In this document: positions 5,985-15,185 of the stretch, in pieces
How positions within the stretch are numbered: position 1 is the first letter of the stretch
Layout of the letters: every line of letters starts with the position of its first letter
Source: Stenotrophomonas_A sp036403795
GTDB taxonomy: Bacteria; Pseudomonadota; Gammaproteobacteria; Xanthomonadales; Xanthomonadaceae
Assembly (NCBI GenBank): GCA_036403795.1
Contig: DASWQJ010000029.1
Span: forward strand, 1-20,404
Length of the DNA: 20,404 nucleotides
Reading direction: 5' to 3'
The notes under the pieces: model-generated
What the model was told of the DNA's origin: nothing
Seen by the model: the letters and a program-made list of their open reading frames with translations, nothing else
Databases searched by the model: none
Position numbers and translations under genes: made by a program

Positions 5985-8351
5985 CTACTCCAACACCCGA
6001 AACCCAATCCGCGTCCAAGCGCCGTCCTCCGACAACGCCGTCAACGTATGCTCCCCCGCCGCGCCGAAATCCCGAGAGAACGAACGCGCGCCAGCAGTCC
6101 GCCCGATCCAGCGGCCATCCAGCAACCAATCGATATCCGCCTCGCTGCCCAGCGCACGCAACTGCAACCGGACACCCCGCACACTCCCCGGCGCACGCGC
6201 CAACACTGCACGATCGTTGAGCCCCTCGATGCGCAACACACCGCCATCGCCACGGCCATCGGCCTCGCAATCCGGCGACAACCCTGGCAATCGCGCCGCC
6301 TGGCGTTCGGCCGCGCCCAACCACGGCGCCGTCAACGCCGGCCAACGGGCCACCTCCGCATCGATTGCCTCATGCGGCAACCGACACACCGCTGAAAGCC
6401 GTCGACCGCTGCGGGCATCCACCTGGAAGCGCTCGCGCCCGGCACGCCACAATCTCGCATCGCGCTCGGCAAAGGTCGGCGGCACTGCGCCCTCCAACGT
6501 CCAGGCCGTCCGGCGGCGCGCACACAGCGCCGGCGGCGTCGCGGCCGCCTCCTCTCCCAAGGGCCAGCAAATGTCCGTGCTCGCCACCGCATCAGGCATC
6601 GGCAACGGCGCCGCATCGCCCGGCTGGCGCGGCAACGTATCGATCACCTCGAACATCAACGGCAGCGCCGTCACCGCGCCGTACTGGCCCGGCAACGGCG
6701 TGCCATCGGGACGACCCACCCACACCCCGACCGTGTAGCGACGCGTACTGCCGATCGCCCAAGCATCACGAAAGCCGTAACTGGTACCCGTCTTCCAGGC
6801 TACCGGCGGCCGGCCCGCCACATCGAAGGTGTCCACCCCATAACCTGGGCGAGGATTGGACGCCAGGATCTCGCGCACGATCCACGCCGCGCCCGGCGAC
6901 ACCAGCCTGCGCTCGATCCTGGCATCCTCGCTGCGGTAGCGCACCCTGCCGGCAATGCCGCCACGCTGGAAGGCGGCGAACGCGCCGACCAGATCTTCCA
7001 ACCGCGCGCCGGTGCCGCCCAGGATCAACGCCAGATTCGGATCGCTGCCACGCGGAAACCGCAGCGCGATGCCGGCATGCTGCAATCGCGCAGCAAAGCG
7101 CGCCGGCCCCACCCGATCCAGCAAGTCCACCGCGGGCACGTTGAGCGAAAGGCGCAGCGCGCTGGCCGCGCTTACCGGTCCATTGAAAGTGGCGTCGAAG
7201 TTCCCAGGCCGATAGCCGCCAAAACTCTGCGGCGCATCGACCAGCAGGCTTTCGGAGTGGATCAGTCCTTCGTCCAGCGCCATCGCGTACAAGAACGGCT
7301 TCAGCGTGGATCCGGGCGATCGCCAGGCCTGCACCATGTCCACGTAACCGAGCCGGCGCGGATCGCTGAATGCCACCGAGCCCACGTAGGCACGCGCTTC
7401 CAGGCTGTCGTTGTCGACCACCAGCAGCGCCGCCGACGTACGCTCGGGCAGTTGCGAAAAATAGCTGGCGACCCGTTCTTCCAGCGTGCGCTGCAGTTCG
7501 GCATCCAGGGTGCTGGTGATGCGCGCGCGGTGCGGCTGCGCCTGGCGCAGGCGCTGGGCCAGCAGGGCGGCGTGCAGCGGCGGTGCCAATGCCCTGGCCA
7601 CGACCGGCTCGATGCGGGCGTCCGCCACTGCCTCGGGCGTCCATACGTGCAGGGCAGCCATCCGCGCCAGCACCTTGTCGCGCGCACGCTGCGCCGCTTC
7701 CGGATGCCGGTCCGGGCGCAGCAGGCTGGGCGACTGGGGCAGCACCGCCAGCAGCGCGGCTTCGGCATGCGACAGACGCGCGGCGGGCTTGCCCAGATAG
7801 GCCCAGCTCGCTGCTTCCACCCCTTCGATGGTGCCACCGTAGGGCGCGCGCTCCAGGTACAGCTGCAGGATCTGCGTCTTGTCCAGTCGTGCTTCCAGCT
7901 GCAACGCCCGCAACAACTGCTTGAGCTTGCCCCAGGGCGTGCGGGTATGCGGATCGAGCAGGCGCGCCACCTGCATCGTCAACGTCGAGCCGCCGGACAC
8001 GATGCGTCCGCTGCGCAGCCACTGGCCGCCGGCGCGCAGCAGCGCCCACGGGTTCACGCCGGGGTGGCGCCAGAACCAGCGGTCCTCGTAATTCAACAGC
8101 GCCTGCAGGTAGAGCGGGGAAACGCTCGAGACGCTCGCGGGATAGCGCCACACGCCGTCACGGTCGGCGAAGGCACGCAGCGGCGTGCCGTCGCGGGCGA
8201 CCACCAGGGTGGAGGTATCGCGCGTCAACGGCAGGGGCGGCGGAAACAATCTGTCCAGCAGCAACAACGTGGTCAGCAGCGCGACCGTGCCCCAGCGCAG
8301 CCAGGGCCACCATCGATGCCATCGCGGCACGCGGGCAGGTACGGATTCCAT
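5985..8351 (-). CDS. pbpC: Penicillin-binding protein 1C (bifunctional glycosyltransferase/transpeptidase)
   Basis: 788 residues (E. coli PBP1C is about 770). Numbering is from the ATG at 8351. A short cytoplasmic basic segment and one membrane anchor (about 20-40) precede a GT51 glycosyltransferase domain with catalytic E89 in NYEDRWFWRHPGVN and the motifs GGSTLTMQVARLLDP and RAPYGGTIEGVEAASWAYLGK. The transpeptidase domain has S348xxK (RSPGSTLKPF), S402xN (SLNVPAV) and K520TG (KTGTSYG). A C-terminal BiPBP_C beta domain ends the protein, so it is complete. It makes or repairs peptidoglycan in the periplasm. It follows yfhM, its usual partner. The start is not certain: a GTG at 8387 is also in frame, and neither has a clear ribosome site; I prefer 8351 because the MESVPARVPR start fits the family. 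Confidence 0.96.
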   Translation of the reverse strand: MESVPARVPRWHRWWPWLRWGTVALLTTLLLLDRLFPPPLPLTRDTSTLVVARDGTPLRAFADRDGVWRYPASVSSVSPLYLQALLNYEDRWFWRHPGVNPWALLRAGGQWLRSGRIVSGGSTLTMQVARLLDPHTRTPWGKLKQLLRALQLEARLDKTQILQLYLERAPYGGTIEGVEAASWAYLGKPAARLSHAEAALLAVLPQSPSLLRPDRHPEAAQRARDKVLARMAALHVWTPEAVADARIEPVVARALAPPLHAALLAQRLRQAQPHRARITSTLDAELQRTLEERVASYFSQLPERTSAALLVVDNDSLEARAYVGSVAFSDPRRLGYVDMVQAWRSPGSTLKPFLYAMALDEGLIHSESLLVDAPQSFGGYRPGNFDATFNGPVSAASALRLSLNVPAVDLLDRVGPARFAARLQHAGIALRFPRGSDPNLALILGGTGARLEDLVGAFAAFQRGGIAGRVRYRSEDARIERRLVSPGAAWIVREILASNPRPGYGVDTFDVAGRPPVAWKTGTSYGFRDAWAIGSTRRYTVGVWVGRPDGTPLPGQYGAVTALPLMFEVIDTLPRQPGDAAPLPMPDAVASTDICWPLGEEAAATPPALCARRRTAWTLEGAVPPTFAERDARLWRAGRERFQVDARSGRRLSAVCRLPHEAIDAEVARWPALTAPWLGAAERQAARLPGLSPDCEADGRGDGGVLRIEGLNDRAVLARAPGSVRGVRLQLRALGSEADIDWLLDGRWIGRTAGARSFSRDFGAAGEHTLTALSEDGAWTRIGFRVLE

Positions 8352-8401
8352 TACCGGGTGAGAAGGAAGCAAAGACCTGGAAGCCACGTGCGCAAGGCGA
8401 T

Positions 8402-8425
8402 GCGCAGGCGTTCGAACGCCTGCGC
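8402..8425. repeat. 24-bp perfect palindrome upstream of pbpC
   Basis: The half-site GCGCAGGCGTTC (8402-8413) is followed directly by its exact reverse complement (8414-8425), centred on TTCGAA. As RNA it gives a 10-bp stem with a TCGA loop. It lies 51 bp before the chosen pbpC start, in the yfhM-pbpC gap, and could be an operator or a processing or stability hairpin. Confidence 0.55.
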
Positions 8426-8443
8426 CTCAGTGCCTGCCACGGT

Positions 8444-8471
8444 CGCGGCGCCGGCGCGAACCGGCGCCGCG
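8444..8471 (-). terminator. Strong hairpin right after yfhM stop
   Basis: An 11-bp GC-only stem (8444-8454 with 8461-8471) with loop CGCGAA, beginning 5 bases beyond the yfhM stop codon on the minus strand. There is no T-run downstream, so a partial terminator or 3'-end protecting structure fits better than a full intrinsic terminator. Confidence 0.45.
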
Positions 8472-8475
8472 CGAT

Positions 8476-11400
8476 TCATGGCTGGACCACCGTGATCGTG
8501 CCGGGCGTGGACTTGCCGACACCGCGCAGGTCGGGCCGGTACATGTCCTCCACCAGCGGCGGCGGCACGTTGTAGGTGCCCGGCGTCACCGCGCGCACCA
8601 GGTAGAACACCTTGGCCGTTCCGCCGGACGACAAGCTCAATGCAGCCACGTAGCGGTCGTCACGGAATTCTTCATGCCGGACCTCGGCCGCATCGCTGCG
8701 ATCACTAATCTCGATGCCGTCCACCACCACATCCGCCCACTGCTTGGCATCGCCCAGGTTGAAGTTCTCGATTTCCAGGCCGGCCGGCAGCAGGTCGGTC
8801 AGCAGTGCGTCGGGCATGGACTGATCGGCCGTGATCGACACGCGCACGATCAGCGCCTCGCCTTCCTTGATCGGACGCGGCGTCCAGGGCTGGCCGTCGG
8901 TGGTGAACCAGGCCCGCTCGACTCCGATATTGCGGCTGTCCGGCTCGGGCGCCTTGCGGGGAATGCCCGCGATGTCGAGGCTGGCGTACATCGGGGCGTC
9001 GCCCTGCGGAGTGAAGTGCACCCCTCGGGTCAACGCCTCGCTGTCAAAGCCGCGGCCAAACACCCGCACCGGCGCGACGGCTTCGTGCTGGTCGCCCACG
9101 ACCAATTCGCCAGACACGCGCTTGTCGGTGGCCGCCGCCAAGGCCTTGCCCAGGCGCGCCAGCGCGACCTGCTCTTGCGTGCTGAGCCACAGCCAGCCGC
9201 GACTGCGCCGCGCATCCAGCGCGCGGCCCAATGCTACGGCGCGGGTGTCGTACTCCGGCTTGGACAGACCGCGTTCGTGCAGCACCGCCATCATCAAGGC
9301 ATCGTCGCGGACCGGACTGCCGTAGTCGCCGAAGTACGCCGGTCGATCGTTGCTGTCCTTGGCAAAGCCGGCGGCGATCGCCGATTCGCCACGCTTCTTG
9401 TCGCCCTGCAGCGACAGCGCCACGCCCAGGTGCACCAGGGACAGACCCGTCAGCGCCTTGTCACGGTCGTTGTCGTACAGCGCGCGCAGCGTACCCAGCG
9501 GAGCGCGATTCACGCGTGCCAGCACGTAACCGGACCAAGCCTGGTTGGCGAAGCGCAGGTTCTCGCGACGGTCCTGTCCATAGAACGGATTACCGCCCGA
9601 CAGCAGGTCCTCGCTCAGCCGGTCCAGCGCCTTCTGCAGTACGTTGGCGGGCACCGCGAAACCCGCCTCGCGGGCGTCGAGCAGGAACTCGGCGATATAG
9701 GGCGTCAGTGCCGGATTGACGTAGCCATCGTCGCCCCACATCGAGAAGTGGCCACTGGAGACCTGCATCGAGGCCAGCCGGCCCAGTGCGCCTTCCATGC
9801 GCTCGCGGCGCTTGTCCTGATCCAGTCCGCGCACGCCCAACATGGCCGCGGTCGCATCGTCCAGCAGCAAGGCGGCGTAGCCTTTGCTGGTGGTCTGCTC
9901 GGCGCAGCCGTAGGGATAGTCGAGTGCCCCCTGCAAGGCGCTGGCAAAGGGAATCGGCGGCAACGCGCTGACCAGCAGGCGCGCGTTGACCGAGCCCGGC
10001 ATCAGGCCCTCGGCGTCGCTGCTGTCCAGGGTGACGGCAGCCAAGGGATCGAGCACGCGCGTGCTCGATCGCAAAACGGCCGGCCAGGCCGCACGCACCG
10101 GCAGCTCGTACTTGCGATCGGCCTTGAAGCCGTTGCCTTCCACCCGCACGCGCACCTGGGCGACTTGATGGCCTTCCTGTGCAGCCAATGGGAAGCTCAG
10201 CGTCTGCTTGGCCTCCGGCGCCAGGGTGATGCGACGACTGCCTTCTCCCAGGGTCAGCGGGCCCTGCCCGTCCACACGCACGTCGAACTGGCCGGCCTTG
10301 CCGGTGAAGTTCTGCACATCCAGGGTGACGGTCGCACGATCGCCCGGCGCCAACACGCGCGGCATGCTGGCTTCGGCCAGGATCGGCGCACGCACCACGG
10401 TCTCGGCGTCACGGTTGCCGTATCGATCGTCTGCATACACCAGCGCCGACACCCGCAGCGTGCCGTTGAAATCCGGTACCGGCAGCAGGATCTTTGCGTT
10501 GCCCTTGGCATCGAGTTTCACCGGGCCGGAAAACAAGTCCACGGTCTGCACGCGCGCCGTGGGGCGGCGCGCCTGCGGCAACGCCGCCAGTGCCATGTCG
10601 CCACCGAAACGCAGCTTGCCGGTACTGCCCTCGAAGCTTTCGATCACCCGGCCATAGATGTCGAAGGCATCCACGCCGAAGCGGCGCTGGGCGAAGAAAT
10701 GTCCGTTGGCATCCGGCACGGCAAAACGGGTGATGTTGAGGATGCCGACATCCACCGCCGACAGCGTGACATGCGCGGCCTTGCCGGCCAGCTCGGGCAC
10801 GCTGACGGTCACCGGCAACGGCTGTTCGGGGCGCATCTGCTTCGGCGTGACCAGGCCCACCGCGACGCGACGCGTGGTGCGGTCCATCGGCACATGGGCC
10901 ACGCCCACCGCTCGCGCCGGGGTGATCTTGCTGGCCGCGCTGCCGCCACGGAACACCACGGCAGACACGTAGACGTCGTGACGCTCCCACTCGGCTGTCA
11001 CCGGGATCTCGAAGGTGCTGCCGGCCTTGGCATCGATATCCTGCACGTACAGGGGCTTGTCGCTCTCCACGATCAACACGCCGCGGCCGGCGTGTGGCGG
11101 CGTCACGGTGACCTTGAGCGTGTCGCCGGCACGGTAGGCCGTTTTATCCAGCGCCAGCTTGATCTTGTCCGGGCGAGCGTCCAGGCCGCGGTTGTCATCG
11201 TTCCAGCTCCAGCCGGCGCGGAACGGATAGCGCAGGGTCAGGCCCGTGGCCGGATCCAGCACGTCGATGCGGTACTCGCCCCACTCGACCGGAAAGTCGA
11301 ACTTGGCCGTCTCCGCGCCCACGTCGATGGTGCGCGCCTGCACGTTCTCGAAGCGCCGGGTGAAATCGTAGTCCCAACGATCGTCGCGGAATTGCCAGTG

Positions 11401-13389
11401 ATAGTCGCGCAACTCGCGAACCAAGGTGATCTTGAGGCCCTTGGCTGGCTGCGGCTTGCCCGCCGCGTCCACGCGAGTCAGCTCGAATCGCGCACTGGCG
11501 TTGGCATCGGCACCGTCCTTGTCGTCGAACAGCGGCCGCACCGCCACCAAGGCAGGCGCCGGCCACAACACCCGCTTGAGCGTGCGGCTGACCGTCCGTC
11601 CGCCGGTCTCGTACACGCTACCGGAAACGACCGCGGCAATCGGGGTGACGGGCTTGGCCTCGTCCGGCAGTGCGATTTCCTCGGCCAACTTGCCGTCTGC
11701 GCCAAACTCGGTGTCGACCACGTCCTTGGCTTCGCGCCGCAACGCCACGGTCGGGTCACCGAAGAACCAGCCCGGCAGCGATTCCAGCGGATGCTGCTCC
11801 ACCGTCACCGCCAGTTTGGCCGTAAAGCGATTGCCGGCAGCCGGCGCGCCATACAGATAGGCGGCATCGGCGCGCAGCTTGAACGGTTCGCCCGGCCTGA
11901 GCACGGCCTGGTCACTGGCCAGATCCAGCTTCATCCGCTCGGGCAGGAATTCCTCGATGCGCAGGGTCATGCCCTGCACGGCCTCGGCGCTGTCCGGATC
12001 GGTACGGAATTCCACCTGCCAGCGGCCGGTGGGCGCATCGACCGGGATGGCCTGGGTGAACTCCATGTAGCCCTGCTCGCCGGGCGCGAGCCGCGCTTCG
12101 CGGAACGTCTTGCCGTCTGGCTGTTTCAGCCGCAGGAACAACGGTTGACCGCCCTTGCCGGGGCCGGCCAGGGTGCGCCCGTCCTGGTCGCGCAACAGCG
12201 CCGACACCCGGACCGTCTCGCCGGGTCGATACAGGTCGCGCCCGGACCAGGCAAACACATCGAACCAGGCATTGGCGCGCCCGGCCACCGCGAACTCGCT
12301 CAGGTCCAGTGCGGGCTGGTTGAACGGCAGCAGCGACAGATCCTTGCCGCTGCGCGCGACCAGTACCTGCCCGGCATCGAGCTTGTAATTGAGCAGCGCG
12401 TTGCCGTTGGCATCGGTGGCGCCCTTGAGCACGGTCTGCCCGGCGTTGTCGAGTATGCGCAACTCCACTTTGGCCAACGGCGCGCCACTGGCCAACGAGG
12501 CAGCGTGCACGAACAGCTGCTCCTTGTAGGCGCGGGTGTGCAGCCCGATGTCGCTGACAGTGAAAAAAGCCGTGTCGTAGCTGTCGTCGAAGCTGCCGGC
12601 ACGCTTCATCACCGCGAAGTACAGCCCGGGCGCCTGCAGCGGCTCGATATCCTGGATCGGCAGATACGTCAGGGCGCGTTCGTTCTTGTCGCCGGCCAGC
12701 ATGAACCGGTTGACATACACCGATTCGGCAAGCTGCGAGACGGGCGTGCGGTCGCCGTACTTGCTGTCCAGCTCCCAGCTACCGCGTCGCCCACCCCGCT
12801 GGAACTGCGCGAAGAACGCCGGCAACGAGGCCTCGCGCACGCGCAGGAATTCCACGTCCACGTCGCTGACATTGACCGACACCACCGGCAGGCCGCGGCT
12901 GTCGCGCGCGGGCAGCACACTGCCTTGCGAGGCGAAGCCGGCAGCGGGCTCCAGTTCGCCGGTGTAGACCTTGCGGGTCACCGGCTTGCCCAGCTTGTTG
13001 CCGTCGGCCGACAGCAGGTCCCCGGACAGGGTGAGGGTGTATTCCTTGGCGGCCTCGACAAAGGGATATCGCAGCGTCTTGCCGTCGTCGGACAGCGACC
13101 AGCTGCTGTCGTCGTTGCCGACTTTTTCCTCGAAGCGGACCAGCTTGTCGAAATCCTGGGTACCCACCAGCGGCTGCGAGAACTCCAGCGCCAGGGCCAG
13201 GCCGTCCTCGCCACTGTCCGGATAAGCCCGCACCAGGGCGAAACCTTCGACCTTGGCCTTCTGGCCCTGGATCGCCTCGCCGCTGGCCGTCGGCAACTGG
13301 CCCGATTCGTTGCGCTTGCAGCCGGCCACCAAAGCCAACGCCAGCATCAAACCCAGCCAAAACCGCATCATCCCCGTTCCGCTTCGCAT
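8476..13389 (-). CDS. yfhM: Bacterial alpha-2-macroglobulin lipoprotein (protease trap)
   Basis: 1637 residues, matching E. coli YfhM/ECAM (1653). It traps proteases that enter the periplasm. The start at 13389 gives a lipoprotein signal MRSGTGMMRFWLGLMLALAL with lipobox LVAGC, lipidated C24; the +2 residue is Lys, not Asp, so outer-membrane sorting is likely if the enteric rule applies. Then come macroglobulin-like beta domains, a bait region, and the complement-like domain with thioester motif PYGCAEQT: C1162 is encoded at 9906-9904 and forms the bond with the Gln. A C-terminal domain (LLPAGLEIENFNL) follows. The thioester is intact, so covalent capture should work. GGGAG lies 8 bases before the ATG; an in-frame GTG at 13566 overlaps prpD and is rejected. 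Paired with pbpC, as in many Gram-negatives, so wall repair is linked to defence. Confidence 0.95.
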   Translation of the reverse strand: MRSGTGMMRFWLGLMLALALVAGCKRNESGQLPTASGEAIQGQKAKVEGFALVRAYPDSGEDGLALALEFSQPLVGTQDFDKLVRFEEKVGNDDSSWSLSDDGKTLRYPFVEAAKEYTLTLSGDLLSADGNKLGKPVTRKVYTGELEPAAGFASQGSVLPARDSRGLPVVSVNVSDVDVEFLRVREASLPAFFAQFQRGGRRGSWELDSKYGDRTPVSQLAESVYVNRFMLAGDKNERALTYLPIQDIEPLQAPGLYFAVMKRAGSFDDSYDTAFFTVSDIGLHTRAYKEQLFVHAASLASGAPLAKVELRILDNAGQTVLKGATDANGNALLNYKLDAGQVLVARSGKDLSLLPFNQPALDLSEFAVAGRANAWFDVFAWSGRDLYRPGETVRVSALLRDQDGRTLAGPGKGGQPLFLRLKQPDGKTFREARLAPGEQGYMEFTQAIPVDAPTGRWQVEFRTDPDSAEAVQGMTLRIEEFLPERMKLDLASDQAVLRPGEPFKLRADAAYLYGAPAAGNRFTAKLAVTVEQHPLESLPGWFFGDPTVALRREAKDVVDTEFGADGKLAEEIALPDEAKPVTPIAAVVSGSVYETGGRTVSRTLKRVLWPAPALVAVRPLFDDKDGADANASARFELTRVDAAGKPQPAKGLKITLVRELRDYHWQFRDDRWDYDFTRRFENVQARTIDVGAETAKFDFPVEWGEYRIDVLDPATGLTLRYPFRAGWSWNDDNRGLDARPDKIKLALDKTAYRAGDTLKVTVTPPHAGRGVLIVESDKPLYVQDIDAKAGSTFEIPVTAEWERHDVYVSAVVFRGGSAASKITPARAVGVAHVPMDRTTRRVAVGLVTPKQMRPEQPLPVTVSVPELAGKAAHVTLSAVDVGILNITRFAVPDANGHFFAQRRFGVDAFDIYGRVIESFEGSTGKLRFGGDMALAALPQARRPTARVQTVDLFSGPVKLDAKGNAKILLPVPDFNGTLRVSALVYADDRYGNRDAETVVRAPILAEASMPRVLAPGDRATVTLDVQNFTGKAGQFDVRVDGQGPLTLGEGSRRITLAPEAKQTLSFPLAAQEGHQVAQVRVRVEGNGFKADRKYELPVRAAWPAVLRSSTRVLDPLAAVTLDSSDAEGLMPGSVNARLLVSALPPIPFASALQGALDYPYGCAEQTTSKGYAALLLDDATAAMLGVRGLDQDKRRERMEGALGRLASMQVSSGHFSMWGDDGYVNPALTPYIAEFLLDAREAGFAVPANVLQKALDRLSEDLLSGGNPFYGQDRRENLRFANQAWSGYVLARVNRAPLGTLRALYDNDRDKALTGLSLVHLGVALSLQGDKKRGESAIAAGFAKDSNDRPAYFGDYGSPVRDDALMMAVLHERGLSKPEYDTRAVALGRALDARRSRGWLWLSTQEQVALARLGKALAAATDKRVSGELVVGDQHEAVAPVRVFGRGFDSEALTRGVHFTPQGDAPMYASLDIAGIPRKAPEPDSRNIGVERAWFTTDGQPWTPRPIKEGEALIVRVSITADQSMPDALLTDLLPAGLEIENFNLGDAKQWADVVVDGIEISDRSDAAEVRHEEFRDDRYVAALSLSSGGTAKVFYLVRAVTPGTYNVPPPLVEDMYRPDLRGVGKSTPGTITVVQP

Positions 13390-13417
13390 CGCCTTCGCTC
13401 CCTGAAAACTGGCCGCC

Positions 13418-13423
13418 ATTATA
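13418..13423 (-). promoter_or_regulatory. -10 box of the yfhM promoter
   Basis: A perfect TATAAT on the minus strand, 28 bases upstream of the yfhM ATG and followed by GG. The predicted start of transcription is near 13411, giving a leader of about 22 bases. There is no clear TTGACA at the right distance; instead a phased direct repeat covers the -35 position, suggesting control by an activator or repressor. Confidence 0.6.
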
Positions 13424-13436
13424 GGCGCCGCGATGG

Positions 13437-13454
13437 GCACGGATTCGCACGGAT
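13437..13454. promoter_or_regulatory. Phased direct repeat at the yfhM -35 region
   Basis: GCACGGAT occurs at 13437-13444 and again at 13447-13454, exactly one helical turn (10 bp) apart. The first copy overlaps the place where a -35 hexamer would be for the TATAAT at 13418-13423. The layout fits a binding site for a regulator that docks on one face of DNA, but this is inference. Confidence 0.4.
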
Positions 13455-13466
13455 CGGTGCGCGATC

Positions 13467-14936
13467 TCAATCGGCCGGGCCGTTTCCGTACAAGTCGAGG
13501 TAGGCAGGCACCGGCATGTCCGCCAAGCGCTCGGCATCCAGGGAGATCGCCAACACGGCCTGGCACGCGGCGCCGGGCAGTCGCCGCGCCAGGTGGTGGC
13601 GGAACTTCTCCAGCAGCAGGGGAATCCCCTCGTCGCGACGGCGGCGATGGCCGAGCGGATACTCGACCACGACCTCGTCCAACACCGTGCCATCGACCAG
13701 GGTCACCGACAGTGCGTTGGCGATCGAGCGTTTGTCCGGATCCAGGTAATCGCGGCTGAAGTCCGGATCCTCCCGGCAGACGACCTTGTCACGCAATGCG
13801 TCGATGCGCGGGTCGGCGGCCACCGCTTCCCCATAGTCATCGGCGGTGAGCCGACCGAACAACAGCACCACGGCGATCATGTACTGCACGCAATGGTCGC
13901 GGTCGGCCGGGTTGGCCAGCGGACCGCGCTTGTCGATGATGCGCAGGCATGCCTGCTGGGTCCGCAACGCGATCTGCGCGATATCGCCGGCGTCGCGGCC
14001 CATCGCGCGCAATTGCGCGTGCACGGCCATCGCGGCTTCCACCGCGGTCTGGCCATGGAACTCCGCGGGCCAGGCCACCTTGAACAGGATGTTTTCCATC
14101 ACGTAGTGGCCATAGGGCCGCTGGAAGCGCAACGGCTGGCCGCCGAAACTCGCATCGTAGAACCCCCAGGTCGGGGCGGTCAGTGCGGACGGGCAGCCCA
14201 TTTCGCCAGCCGCCGCCATCAACGCGAGCCGCACCGCGCGGCTGGTGGCGTCCCCGGCAGCCCAGCTCTTGCGCGAACCAGTGTTGGGCGCATGTCGGTA
14301 CGTCCGCAGCGATTGCCCATCCACCCAGGCCAGCGACAGGGCCGCCAGCAGGGCCTGCCGGTCCAGCCCCAGCAACCGGCCGACCACCGCGGTGGACGCC
14401 ACCTTGACCAGCACCACGTGGTCCAGGCCCACCCGGTTGAAACTGTTTTCCAGGGCCAGGCAGCCCTGTATCTCGTGCGCCTGGATCATCGCCTCCAGCA
14501 CGTCGCGCATGATCAAGGGGCTTTCACCAACCGCCATGCGTTGCCGGCTGAGCCAGTCCGCCACCGCCAGGATGCCGCCCAGGTTGTCCGAAGGGTGCCC
14601 CCACTCGGCGGCCAGCCAGGTGTCGTTGAAGTCCAGCCATCGCACCATGGCGCCGATGTCGAAGGCCGCCTTGACCGGATCGAGCCGGTACGCAGTGCCC
14701 GGCACCTGCGCCCCGCACGGCACGTCCATGCCCGGCACGATGGGGCCCAACAACTGCGTGCAGGCCGGATGCTGCAAGGCCTCCATCGCACATCCCAACG
14801 AGTCGAGCAGGCAGTAGTGCGCCGTTTGCCAGGCCAGCGCCGATTCCACGCGATAGCCCAGTGCGTAGTCGGCGATGTCTTGCAGCACCTCGTCCCAGTC
14901 GGGACGCACCGTGGATCTTGGATCGGTCGTCGTCAT
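13467..14936 (-). CDS. prpD: 2-methylcitrate dehydratase PrpD
   Basis: 489 residues, the MmgE/PrpD family length (E. coli PrpD 483). It dehydrates (2S,3S)-2-methylcitrate to 2-methyl-cis-aconitate in the cytoplasmic methylcitrate cycle for propionyl-CoA. Family marks: AMVRWLDFNDTWLAAEWGHPSDN in the N-terminal helical domain, RHAPNTGSRKSWAAGDATSRAV in the middle, TWGFYDASFGG, and FKVAWPAEFHGQTAVEAA towards the C-terminal part. The start at 14936 removes a low-complexity 61-residue extension beginning at 15119 that has no family resemblance; no strong ribosome site is seen. It is the last gene of the prp cluster, 249 bp after prpF. AcnD plus PrpF can also perform this step, so two dehydration routes are encoded, as in Pseudomonas aeruginosa. 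Confidence 0.93.
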   Translation of the reverse strand: MTTTDPRSTVRPDWDEVLQDIADYALGYRVESALAWQTAHYCLLDSLGCAMEALQHPACTQLLGPIVPGMDVPCGAQVPGTAYRLDPVKAAFDIGAMVRWLDFNDTWLAAEWGHPSDNLGGILAVADWLSRQRMAVGESPLIMRDVLEAMIQAHEIQGCLALENSFNRVGLDHVVLVKVASTAVVGRLLGLDRQALLAALSLAWVDGQSLRTYRHAPNTGSRKSWAAGDATSRAVRLALMAAAGEMGCPSALTAPTWGFYDASFGGQPLRFQRPYGHYVMENILFKVAWPAEFHGQTAVEAAMAVHAQLRAMGRDAGDIAQIALRTQQACLRIIDKRGPLANPADRDHCVQYMIAVVLLFGRLTADDYGEAVAADPRIDALRDKVVCREDPDFSRDYLDPDKRSIANALSVTLVDGTVLDEVVVEYPLGHRRRRDEGIPLLLEKFRHHLARRLPGAACQAVLAISLDAERLADMPVPAYLDLYGNGPAD

Positions 14937-15185
14937 GGCAGGCCACGCGTTGCGCCAGAAGGCTGCCACGCTACGTCTGCGTGCGTTGCAAGGCGATGAC
15001 GAGCTCGCATCGCGCGCACCAACGGGTTGTCTGGCCGCATCGCTGCCGCGCTGACCTGGCGATCCTGTCGGCGGCCAGCCCCGCGCCTCGACGTTCCGCG
15101 GCAACCAGGCCGGTGACACGCCGACGCGATGTTCTACGTGGCTATCGCATGCCGGCTACGGCAAAGCCACACCGCCACGCGACGC
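14937..15185. other. 249-bp gap between prpF and prpD
   Basis: An unusually long space inside an otherwise tight gene run. No gene is supportable. On the minus strand TAGAAC (15135-15130) is the only -10-like hexamer and has no -35 at proper distance. A small GCCG/CGGC inverted repeat lies near 15150-15175. prpD may therefore be transcribed partly on its own. Confidence 0.35.

Noticed and set aside
7077..8495. 472-residue plus-strand frame opposite pbpC
   Set aside because: Antisense shadow; the pbpC frame has all glycosyltransferase and transpeptidase motifs.
8674..13503. 1609-residue plus-strand reading frame opposite yfhM
   Set aside because: A shadow of the GC-rich codon pattern of yfhM. 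Its composition is rich in His, Arg, Gln and Ala with no recognisable domain, while the minus strand carries a full alpha-2-macroglobulin with signal peptide and thioester.
13390..13566. Longer start of yfhM overlapping prpD
   Set aside because: It would place 59 residues ahead of a clear lipoprotein signal peptide and would overlap the TATAAT promoter.
14937..15119. 61-residue N-terminal extension of prpD
   Set aside because: Low-complexity Arg/Ser/Ala content, no ribosome site, no resemblance to PrpD; family alignment begins at MTTTDPR.
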